Shown one piece after another: positions 7,886-12,462 of a stretch of 12,638 nt of DNA (position 1 is its first letter; each line of letters begins with the position of its first letter). The notes below the pieces were generated by a model that saw only the letters and a list, made by a program, of their open reading frames with translations, did no database searches and was not told where the DNA came from. Source of the stretch: an uncultured Oscillospiraceae bacterium (lineage in GTDB: Bacteria > Bacillota > Clostridia > Oscillospirales > Oscillospiraceae). The DNA is taken from positions 1 to 12,638 of the forward strand of contig CAKTOB010000043.1 in the NCBI GenBank assembly GCA_934589525.1. The letters are read 5' to 3'. The position numbers and the translations under genes were made by a program.

Positions 7886-8537
7886 ACTTTTATTTGAGAA
7901 AACCGGTACCGCCGTCTGGATGTCCCACCTGGATTTGATGCGGGTGTTTCAGCGTGCCTTTAAGCGGGCGGGGCTGCCCCTGACCCACACCAAGGGCTTT
8001 AACCCAAGACCCTCGGTATCCATTGCCCTGCCGTTGTCTGTAGGGGTGGAAAGCCAATGCGAACTGCTGGACTTTGATTTGGAGGGGGAACCGGTGCCGG
8101 AGGAGGAAATTTTGGGGCGGCTCAATGCTTGCCTGGTACCCGGTGTCAAGGGCCTTGCCTGCTATCAGGGGGGCCGAAAACTCCGGGATCTGGCCCTGCT
8201 TCAATGCAGACTCACCCTGGAATATGACCGGGGCATCCCCCAGGGGGCTATGGATGCCATTCTGACCCTCTTTTCCCGGGAAAGTCTGGTGGTTTCCAAA
8301 AAGGGCAAGAACGGTACCGTGGAGCAAGATATTATCCCCATGCTCCACGGCCTGCGCCTGGAGGAGGGGGGAGCGGGGCAGCTGCTGCTGAATGCCTGTA
8401 TCTGCTGCCAGAATCCCACCCTGAACCCCAATCAATTGCTGGAGGCCATCAAGGTCTATCTGCCGGAGCTGGCCCCGGACTTTTGCCATATGGCAAGAGA
8501 AGAAATTTACGACAGTCAGAAAAATATATTTCGATAA
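7878..8537 (+). CDS. TIGR03936/DUF2344 radical SAM-associated protein
   Basis: The 219-residue protein begins MIRLLFEKTG and contains WMSHLDLMRVFQRAFKRAG and GFNPRPSVSIALPLSVGVES, which are characteristic of DUF2344. This domain is either fused to the TIGR03960 radical SAM protein or encoded beside it. No catalytic motif is evident, so it is likely a substrate-binding partner. The ATG at 7878 is preceded by a strong AAGGAGGT site (7862-7869) that lies inside the upstream gene. The 8-base overlap with that gene points to coupled translation and a fixed stoichiometry. Confidence 0.9.
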   Translation: MIRLLFEKTGTAVWMSHLDLMRVFQRAFKRAGLPLTHTKGFNPRPSVSIALPLSVGVESQCELLDFDLEGEPVPEEEILGRLNACLVPGVKGLACYQGGRKLRDLALLQCRLTLEYDRGIPQGAMDAILTLFSRESLVVSKKGKNGTVEQDIIPMLHGLRLEEGGAGQLLLNACICCQNPTLNPNQLLEAIKVYLPELAPDFCHMAREEIYDSQKNIFR

Positions 8538-8547
8538 GGAGAATGTA

Positions 8548-8769
8548 ATGATGGACGAGAAAATGATGTTGGAAGAATGCCCCATTTGCCGTGGCCCCGG
8601 AATGCTGCTGCATGAGGGCGGCTGGAATGTGCAGGTAGAGTGCGTGGATTGCTCTGCCCACACGGTTTTTGTGGAGTACGCCAACGAAGAAGAAAAGCGT
8701 TCCGCCGAGGAAACCGTTGTCCACCTGTGGAACATCGGCAAGGTGGTCAGCAGCGAGCGGGGAGAGTAA
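8548..8769 (+). CDS. Small zinc-ribbon protein, Lar-like (restriction alleviation family fold)
   Basis: A 73-residue protein has two Cys pairs, C11-P-I-C14 and C32-V-D-C35, spaced like a zinc ribbon. An acidic helical stretch ending in VVHLWN (58-62) follows. The order CPxC, VxC..C, then a helix ending in WN, matches the Lar family fold, named after the Rac prophage protein that eases type I restriction. In a cellular operon the fold may do something else, such as bind nucleic acid or a partner enzyme. The start has an AAGGAG site 6 bases before ATG 8548; a second ATG follows at 8551. It is the last gene of the operon, 10 bases after the DUF2344 gene. Functional assignment is weak, structural assignment fair. 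Confidence 0.65.
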   Translation: MMDEKMMLEECPICRGPGMLLHEGGWNVQVECVDCSAHTVFVEYANEEEKRSAEETVVHLWNIGKVVSSERGE

Positions 8770-8784
8770 TTCGCCTCAAAAGCA

Positions 8785-8812
8785 CCTCCTCCGCCTTTTT
8801 CGGCGGAGGAGG
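8785..8812 (+). terminator. GC-rich hairpin at the end of the M50/TIGR03960 operon
   Basis: A perfect 11-bp stem (8785-8795 with 8802-8812) closes a TTTTTC loop, 15 bases after the stop of the Lar-like gene. The following bases are AAAAATAATG rather than a T-run, so it is not a canonical intrinsic terminator. It may act as a pause site or as a barrier protecting the mRNA 3' end. The CCTCCTCC arm is complementary to a Shine-Dalgarno sequence. Confidence 0.5.
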
Positions 8813-8823
8813 AAAAATAATGC

Positions 8824-8852
8824 TTGACATTTTATGAATACTGTGTTAATAT
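8824..8852 (+). promoter_or_regulatory. Sigma-A promoter of tRNA-Pro(GGG)
   Basis: The -35 box TTGACA (8824-8829) matches the consensus perfectly. It is followed by a 17-base spacer and the -10 box TAATAT (8847-8852). The tRNA begins at 8886, leaving a leader of roughly 27 bases. Confidence 0.88.
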
Positions 8853-8885
8853 ATCCGAGCTGTCAGGGAACAGCAGAGTAAATAT

Positions 8886-8962
8886 CCGGGTGTGGCGAAG
8901 TTTGGTATCGCGCTTGAATGGGGTTCAAGAGGCCGCTGGTTCGAATCCAGTCACTCGGACCA
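8886..8962 (+). tRNA. tRNA-Pro(GGG)
   Basis: A complete cloverleaf is present. The acceptor stem CCGGGTG pairs with CACTCGG (one G-U), the discriminator is A, and CCA is encoded. The anticodon arm is CTTGA-ATGGGGT-TCAAG, giving anticodon GGG for the proline codons CCC and CCU. The T-arm contains GGTTCGAATCC. It shares an identical stretch of 29 bases in its 5' half with tRNA-Pro(CGG) at 5035-5111. Its last 22 bases are repeated exactly at 9111-9132. Confidence 0.95.
8941..8962 (+). repeat. Direct repeat copy 1: 3' end of tRNA-Pro(GGG)
   Basis: This is the left copy of a 22-base exact direct repeat covering part of the T-loop, the T-stem 3' strand, the acceptor 3' strand and CCA. The identity to 9111-9132 ends abruptly on both sides (preceding bases T versus A, following bases AAAA versus TGCA). 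Such a duplication of a tRNA 3' end is the usual footprint of site-specific integration. Confidence 0.9.
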
Positions 8963-8967
8963 AAAAA

Positions 8968-8999
8968 GAACACCACCTTTTGGGTGGTGTTCTTTTTTT
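8968..8999 (+). terminator. Intrinsic terminator directly after tRNA-Pro(GGG)
   Basis: A 10-bp stem GAACACCACC/GGTGGTGTTC (8968-8977 and 8983-8992) with a 5-base loop is followed by seven T residues (8993-8999). Flanking A and T runs extend the stem. It starts 6 bases after the tRNA CCA. Confidence 0.92.
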
Positions 9000-9006
9000 G
9001 CCTGTT

Positions 9007-9020
9007 ACTGGATTCGAACC
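9007..9020 (-). repeat. Inverted copy of the tRNA-Pro T-arm core
   Basis: The 14 bases ACTGGATTCGAACC are the exact reverse complement of 8938-8951 in tRNA-Pro(GGG), covering most of the T-arm. On the minus strand the surroundings do not form a complete tRNA. The copy could base-pair with the T-arm in a read-through transcript. Confidence 0.75.
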
Positions 9021-9025
9021 CAACT

Positions 9026-9106
9026 AAATGCCAAGTGCCAGTGGCATTTGGCAGCAACCAGTTCAAAAACTGGTTGCAACCATATGGCTTTGCCTTAGCA
9101 AAGCCA
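9026..9106. repeat. Three consecutive perfect hairpins
   Basis: Hairpin A pairs AAATGCCA (9026-9033) with TGGCATTT (9042-9049). Hairpin B pairs GCAACCAGTT (9054-9063) with AACTGGTTGC (9068-9077) around a CAAA loop. Hairpin C pairs TGGCTTTGC (9085-9093) with GCAAAGCCA (9098-9106) around a CTTA loop. None is followed by a T-run, so these are not terminators. Their spacing (4-7 bases) and perfect pairing suggest selected structure in DNA or RNA. Confidence 0.8.
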
Positions 9107-9110
9107 GCTA

Positions 9111-9132
9111 TCGAATCCAGTCACTCGGACCA
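9111..9132 (+). repeat. Direct repeat copy 2: duplicated tRNA-Pro(GGG) tail
   Basis: This is an exact second copy of 8941-8962 with no tRNA body in front of it. It is immediately followed by its own terminator hairpin (9134-9186), as would be expected if this was the original tRNA 3' end before an insertion. Confidence 0.88.
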
Positions 9133-9133
9133 T

Positions 9134-9186
9134 GCAGAGTGTCCTTATAGGATCTGAGTATCCTGTAATGGACACTCTGCTTTTTT
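9134..9186 (+). terminator. Intrinsic terminator after the duplicated tRNA tail
   Basis: GCAGAGTGTCC (9134-9144) pairs with GGACACTCTGC (9170-9180). The stem continues inward through TTATAGGAT and ATCCTGTAA with one wobble and one bulge, and is followed by six T residues (9181-9186). It starts one base after the second tRNA-tail copy and is probably the ancestral tRNA-Pro terminator. Its T-run overlaps the stop codon of the minus-strand recombinase-like gene. Confidence 0.85.
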
Positions 9187-9535
9187 ATGTGAAGAATGGT
9201 GAAAAGCTGGAGCTGTCGATCATCATCCGTTCCCGCACGCACAGCAGCTTGACCTTGTGCTCGGTCAGCAGGTCGATGTATTGCTTTGTCATGCCCCAAT
9301 CCCGCCCCAAGCGGTCAAGGCTGTTTACCAACACTACATCCACCTTTCCGGCAAGGACGGCCTCCGTCAGTTCTTGCAGAGCCGGACGGTCAAGGGTCAA
9401 TCCAGAGCCATGCTCAGCGGAAACACCAACGATGGTGTATCCGGCCTGTTCCGCATAACGGCGAAGTTTGGCGGCCTGCTGTTCCAAGGAAAAGCTATCG
9501 TCGTGAGCGACCCGGCAATAGAAATAGGCTTTCAT
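9185..9535 (-). CDS. Solo serine-recombinase catalytic domain lacking the nucleophilic serine
   Basis: The 116-residue protein matches the N-terminal resolvase/invertase domain: YFYCRVAHDD (residues 4-13), LEQQ, GLTLDRPALQEL and VNSLDRLGRDW with its conserved arginines. At the position where serine recombinases have the attacking serine (YxRxS), this protein has Ala10, encoded GCT. There is no recombinase domain, zinc ribbon or other DNA-binding region. It therefore probably cannot cut DNA and may instead modulate the full-length recombinase encoded 14 bases upstream, for example by forming mixed dimers, or it may be a relic. The ATG at 9535 follows AAGGAGGT at a suitable distance. The stop codon lies in the T-run of the terminator at 9134-9186, so the C-terminus could have been altered by the insertion junction. 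Confidence 0.82.
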   Translation of the reverse strand: MKAYFYCRVAHDDSFSLEQQAAKLRRYAEQAGYTIVGVSAEHGSGLTLDRPALQELTEAVLAGKVDVVLVNSLDRLGRDWGMTKQYIDLLTEHKVKLLCVRERMMIDSSSFSPFFT

Positions 9536-9549
9536 CGTGTTGTACCTCC

Positions 9550-11259
9550 TTATACCGCAACCTGTTCTGGGGCGTAGCTGAGTGCTACGCCTTTTCTCGT
9601 TTCCATGATAATGTCGGCCTCCGGGATCTTCCGGCGATCCGGCACATCGAAAGCGCCGATGCAGTTGTAGTAGATCACGACACGCTGATTGGTAACGCCG
9701 TCCTGCTTTTCGGCGTGGTACACCTCAATGTGGTCGATCAGCTCTGCGACCATACGCTTTGTAATGGTGGTCGCGTCTGTGTACCGCCGTACCGTTTCAA
9801 GAAAATCGTCAATGTCCATGCGCTTGCTCTCGTCCTTTTTCAGTTCCAGCCGCAGCGCCTTGATCTTCTTGGCGTTCTCGCCCTGCTCCTGTTCATAGCG
9901 TTTGGACATTTTGGCAAACCGGGCATCGTCGATCTTGCCCGCCACATTGTCCTCATAGAGCCGTTCAAAGAGCATATCCAGTTCCCGGTCACGGGCGGTC
10001 AGAGCGTCCAGCTCCCGCTGCTTGCGGAGCGCGGTATTTTCCGCAACCTTTGCTGAGCGTCCGATCATGGCCTTGATAAAGTCATTTTCGTATTCGCTGG
10101 CAAAGCAGGCCAGCCGCTTGACCTCGTACAAAACGACTTGCTCTAAGAAGTCCAGCCGGATATAGTGCGTCTTGCTGCACTTGCGATAGCCGGAGTTATG
10201 ATTTTGACAACTGAAAAACTTGATGTCGTGGTTGTTCTGGTTGAAGTGGAAATTGAGGTTGCCGCCGCACTCCGGGCATTTCAGCAGGCCGGAGAATACG
10301 CTGGGCTCCTGCGTGACCGTGGGCTTTTTGCGGCGCGTCCCTTTTTGGAGCGCCTGCACCTTTTCCCAAGTCTGGCGGTCAATGATAGCCTCATGGACAT
10401 TGAGGAAGATCGCCCGGTTCTCTTCCGGGTTCTCAATCCGCTTTTTCATCTTGTAGGACTTGGAGTAGCTTTTGAAGTTGATGACATCGCCGCAATATTC
10501 CTGCAAGGTGAGGATCTTCTTGACGGTGGTGTGTCCCCATTTGGTAGGCTCCACGGTACTTTTCGACCCACCCCGGCTCGTCCCACGGCTGCGCCAGTAG
10601 TAGGTGGGATTGACCACGCCATCGGCGGCAAGGCGGTCGGCAATTTCCGCCAGCCCGTACCCCTCCAGCGCCATGCAGTAGATCCGGCGCACCACCTCGG
10701 CGGCCTCCGGCTCTACTACCCAAAAGCGGGGATCGTCTGGGTTTTTGATATAACCGTAGGGCGGCGGAGAAAGCGGAACACCGGCATTTCCTTTCATCTT
10801 GTTCACGATCCGGCGCTTCTTGGAAATATCCTTGGCGTAATACTCGTTCATAATGTTCTTGAACGGAGTAAAATCGTCCTCGCCCTCGTCGCTGTCCACG
10901 CCGTCGGAAACGGCGACCAGTCGAATATCGTGGAGCGGGAAAAATTCTTCGGTCAGTTTACCGACCTCAATGTAGTTGCGCCCCAGTCGGGAAAGGTCTT
11001 TGACGAACACCGCCGAGATGTACCCGGCCTCGATTGCGGTCAGCATTTTCTGAAAGCCGGGACGCTTCATGGTCGTACCCGTGATGCCATCGTCTACAAA
11101 GAAAACCGTGTCGGTGTACCCTTTGTCTTTGGCGGCCTTTTGGAGTATCTTCCTCTGATTTTGGATGCTGTTGGACTCGCTGTCCATATTATCGTCACGG
11201 CTCAGTCGGCAGTAAAGAGCGGCTGTGCCGAGTTCGTGTTTTTTGCTTGACTGTTTCAT
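9550..11259 (-). CDS. Large serine recombinase (TnpX/TndX-like site-specific recombinase)
   Basis: The 569-residue protein has the full large serine recombinase layout. The catalytic domain covers residues 13-150, with Ser20 in YCRLSRDD and conserved arginines in KDLSRLGRN. A recombinase domain follows (about 160-300). The zinc ribbon has C328, C331, C351 and C361 (CPECGG...CQNHNSGYRKC). A charged coiled-coil segment covers roughly residues 400-480, followed by a DUF4368-like C-terminus (ELIDHIEVYHAEK, VVIYYN). Such enzymes excise and integrate elements between short att sites without host factors. I chose ATG 11259, not the frame opening at 11295, because GAGGAGG lies 7 bases before it. The start region sits in an RNA hairpin loop, and a near-consensus promoter lies at 11309-11337. 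It ends 14 bases before the solo catalytic-domain gene. Confidence 0.92.
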   Translation of the reverse strand: MKQSSKKHELGTAALYCRLSRDDNMDSESNSIQNQRKILQKAAKDKGYTDTVFFVDDGITGTTMKRPGFQKMLTAIEAGYISAVFVKDLSRLGRNYIEVGKLTEEFFPLHDIRLVAVSDGVDSDEGEDDFTPFKNIMNEYYAKDISKKRRIVNKMKGNAGVPLSPPPYGYIKNPDDPRFWVVEPEAAEVVRRIYCMALEGYGLAEIADRLAADGVVNPTYYWRSRGTSRGGSKSTVEPTKWGHTTVKKILTLQEYCGDVINFKSYSKSYKMKKRIENPEENRAIFLNVHEAIIDRQTWEKVQALQKGTRRKKPTVTQEPSVFSGLLKCPECGGNLNFHFNQNNHDIKFFSCQNHNSGYRKCSKTHYIRLDFLEQVVLYEVKRLACFASEYENDFIKAMIGRSAKVAENTALRKQRELDALTARDRELDMLFERLYEDNVAGKIDDARFAKMSKRYEQEQGENAKKIKALRLELKKDESKRMDIDDFLETVRRYTDATTITKRMVAELIDHIEVYHAEKQDGVTNQRVVIYYNCIGAFDVPDRRKIPEADIIMETRKGVALSYAPEQVAV

Positions 11260-11287
11260 ATAAACCTCCTCTCTGGCAGTCAAGCAA
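11243..11287 (-). promoter_or_regulatory. Perfect 11-bp inverted repeat enclosing the recombinase RBS and start codon
   Basis: On the minus strand TTGCTTGACTG (11287-11277) pairs perfectly with CAGTCAAGCAA (11253-11243). The 23-base loop holds the AGAGGAGG ribosome binding site and the ATG at 11259-11257. In mRNA this would display the start in a loop. In DNA it is a dyad that a repressor, or the recombinase itself, could bind. The downstream arm also codes for residues 3-6 of the protein. Confidence 0.75.
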
Positions 11288-11308
11288 GAGGTCATTCATC
11301 CTGACTAT

Positions 11309-11337
11309 ATTATACCTCGCCTGACCGCCCATGTTAA
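11309..11337 (-). promoter_or_regulatory. Promoter of the serine recombinase gene
   Basis: On the minus strand a -35 box TTAACA (11332-11337, one mismatch to consensus) is followed by a 17-base spacer and a perfect TATAAT (11309-11314). It lies between the TnpW-like gene and the recombinase, about 50 bases upstream of the recombinase ATG. The recombinase can therefore be transcribed independently of the upstream genes. Confidence 0.82.
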
Positions 11338-11351
11338 GGATGTCGATGGGG

Positions 11352-11495
11352 TTATACCGGCTCCAAGTCAGCCAGCATCAGCTTCAAAAGGATGTCACGC
11401 ATCAGCTCTCCCGTTTCCTTGTAAACAGGCGTGACGATGAAGCGGATCTTTCCGATATGGTACACATATTCTTCCGCAGCGGGCTTTTCAGTCAT
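11352..11495 (-). CDS. TnpW-like small transposon-encoded protein (47 residues)
   Basis: A short minus-strand gene encodes a 47-residue protein that begins MTEKPAAEEYVYHIGKIRF and ends LMLADLEPV. The ATG at 11495 has a strong AAAGGAGG site 5-6 bases upstream. The pattern of a hydrophilic N-terminus, an HIGKxxFxVTPVY strand and a short helix resembles the TnpW proteins of Tn4451-like elements, whose role is not established. Its position just upstream of the large serine recombinase agrees with that. The family match is from memory of the pattern and is moderately certain; the coding status is well supported by the ribosome binding site and context. Confidence 0.7.
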   Translation of the reverse strand: MTEKPAAEEYVYHIGKIRFIVTPVYKETGELMRDILLKLMLADLEPV

Positions 11496-11529
11496 GGCGT
11501 CCTCCTTTCACAGATGCAAAACACAATGC

Positions 11530-11712
11530 GCTTTCCCCGCTGTCCGCTGGGGAAAGCAAACAGGCCAGCGCTCGGAGCGCTGACCTGCGGCTTATGACCT
11601 CTGGACGAAATGTCCCAAGGTATTTTTGAAAGGTGGGAGCGCCGCACCCGCTCTTGTTGGCCTGTCATAAGACAGCTCATATTCAATGCGGCGCTCCCTC
11701 ACAGCGGACAGC
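11530..11712 (-). ncRNA. Candidate structured leader RNA upstream of the TnpW-like gene
   Basis: The gap 11496-11807 has no convincing gene but is full of paired elements. Read on the minus strand, they are as follows. A perfect 12-bp stem joins 11687-11698 and 11635-11646, with an inner CTGTC/GACAG hairpin (11662-11675). A second stem has 7 bp plus 4 bp separated by one mismatch (11561-11587). A perfect 9-bp stem joins 11530-11538 and 11549-11557. The loop of that last stem belongs to an 11-base segment (11539-11549) exactly complementary to 11702-11712, just upstream of the first stem. This would make a pseudoknot or an alternative fold. Class unknown. Confidence 0.45.
11602..11621 (-). promoter_or_regulatory. 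Dyad-like site 2, upstream of the TnpW-like gene
   Basis: This 20-base segment matches 12316-12335 at 17 of 20 positions, in the same orientation, sharing TGTCCCAAGGT. It has an imperfect GGAC..GTCC dyad and lies about 106 bases upstream of the TnpW-like start. A shared operator or shared RNA element is plausible. Confidence 0.5.
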
Positions 11713-11807
11713 GACGATCCGTGACGGAGCATCAACTACCTTGCTGCGGAGAAGTGAAAACTACCTCTCATATACCAAGGACAAAAATCGGGCAAATGGA
11801 GCCTCAC

Positions 11808-12230
11808 TCACAGAACTTTTTTCAAATATTTTTTCATAGCAGCCATGCCGCGCTTCACCGAGCGTCGGACAACACTCTTGTCCACGCCCTGCTCCCGGGC
11901 GATCTGGCGGTAGCTTTTGCCGAGGATCAGATGTGCCTCCACCCGGACACCCTGCACCTCCGGCAAAGAGTTGAGGGCGTTCCACAGGTGGACGAACAGC
12001 TCCATACGATCCAGAAGCTCCTGCGGCGTCGGTTCATGCAGGCAGGCCGAGTATTCGATCCCATCGTCACAGTCGAGGGAATACTGCGCCTTGTTGCGGG
12101 TCGTGCGCCGCTGATAGGCTGCCTCATACAGCTTGTCCGCCTTCAGCTCGGCGGCCACTTCGTCGGAAACTTCGATGTATTCATCATGGGTGTACCAAGC
12201 GTAAAAGTCCTTCAGATTGATGGTCGTCAT
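11808..12230 (-). CDS. Sigma-70-region-4-like helix-turn-helix regulator of the mobile element
   Basis: The 140-residue protein starts MTTINLKDFYAWYTHDEYIEV (first 20 residues MTTINLKDFYAWYTHDEYIE) and ends in a clear helix-turn-helix near residues 104-135 (KSYRQIAREQGVDKSVVRRS), as in sigma-factor region 4. The middle part (NKAQYSLDCDDGIEY) is a familiar signature of small regulators in Firmicute conjugative elements. It probably controls element genes by binding DNA or RNA polymerase. No region 2 is present, so it is not a complete sigma factor. I chose ATG 12230 because GGAGG lies 8 bases upstream. The frame is open further, to 12359, but that part overlaps the hairpins of the leader. Confidence 0.82.
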   Translation of the reverse strand: MTTINLKDFYAWYTHDEYIEVSDEVAAELKADKLYEAAYQRRTTRNKAQYSLDCDDGIEYSACLHEPTPQELLDRMELFVHLWNALNSLPEVQGVRVEAHLILGKSYRQIAREQGVDKSVVRRSVKRGMAAMKKYLKKVL

Positions 12231-12293
12231 TTGTATTTCCTCCATTCGGTTCATGTGTGGGTGGGTGAACAGAACGGAGGAACGGCGGGGATC

Positions 12294-12359
12294 GGCAGCC
12301 GGGGCTGGCTGCTTTGGGACAAATTGTCCCAAGGTGCGGGCATATAAAAACGCCCGCAC
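12294..12359 (-). promoter_or_regulatory. Three consecutive hairpins in the leader of the sigma-like gene
   Basis: On the minus strand the leader contains GTGCGGGC/GCCCGCAC (12352-12359 with 12334-12341, 10-base loop). The perfect dyad TTGGGACAA-A-TTGTCCCAA (12314-12332) follows, then GCAGCC/GGCTGC (12307-12312 with 12295-12300). The first two are separated by one base, the last two by one. The first has a T-run in its loop on this strand but none after it. The array may be an attenuator, a riboregulator or an operator cluster. Confidence 0.55.
12314..12332. promoter_or_regulatory. Perfect 9-1-9 palindrome, candidate operator (site 1)
   Basis: TTGGGACAA and TTGTCCCAA flank a single central A. 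The site lies about 84 bases upstream of the sigma-like start codon and has a relative at 11602-11621. Perfect symmetry and recurrence favour a dimeric DNA-binding protein; the RNA hairpin explanation is also open. Confidence 0.55.
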
Positions 12360-12419
12360 AGCATGACGCTATGCGGACGCGCGAAATATTACCGTTATTA
12401 TTGTACTTATTTATTTCAT

Positions 12420-12462
12420 GTCCATGTCCGGAATACTCCGTTGCGGGGCATGGGCTTTTTTT
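12420..12462 (+). terminator. Intrinsic terminator on the plus strand within the mobile element
   Basis: GTCCATGTCC (12420-12429) pairs with GGGCATGGGC (12446-12455), including two G-U pairs, around a 16-base loop and is followed by seven T residues (12456-12462). No plus-strand gene precedes it within the element. It could stop antisense transcription or end an unannotated small RNA. The rest of 12231-12638 shows no convincing gene. Confidence 0.65.

Larger units (their letters stand above)
8963..9132 (+). mobile_element. Putative small element or integration scar at the tRNA-Pro 3' end
   Basis: The 170 bases from the tRNA CCA end to the end of the second 22-base repeat contain, in order, an intrinsic terminator, a 14-base inverted copy of the tRNA T-arm core, three perfect hairpins and the repeated tRNA tail. 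No open reading frame of convincing quality is present. The arrangement restores an intact tRNA 3' end at the left junction, as integrating elements do. It could be a non-autonomous element, a remnant of a deleted island, or a decayed tandem tRNA. I cannot distinguish these from one copy. Confidence 0.5.

Noticed and set aside
9026..9106. CRISPR array
   Set aside because: The three hairpins differ in sequence and there are no regular repeats with spacers anywhere in the window.
8941..9132. The 22-base tRNA repeat as the att site of the large serine recombinase
   Set aside because: Large serine recombinases normally leave only a 2-3 base shared core, and the recombinase genes lie outside the repeat interval. 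The long tRNA-tail duplication fits tyrosine-type integration better.
8863..9157. Short frames on both strands across tRNA-Pro(GGG) and its downstream repeats
   Set aside because: They translate the tRNA and hairpins; such frames are typical false genes over tRNA loci.
10165..11250. Long plus-strand open frame of 361 codons
   Set aside because: It lies fully antisense to the well-supported large serine recombinase, has no good ribosome binding site and no recognisable domain.
11492..11686. Minus-strand open frame of 64 codons upstream of the TnpW-like gene
   Set aside because: It crosses several perfect hairpins, has no clear ribosome binding site and resembles no family; the region is better explained as structured non-coding sequence. 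Not fully excluded.
11610..12347. Plus-strand open frame of 245 codons
   Set aside because: It is antisense to the sigma-like gene and runs through the structured leaders; composition looks like a shadow frame.
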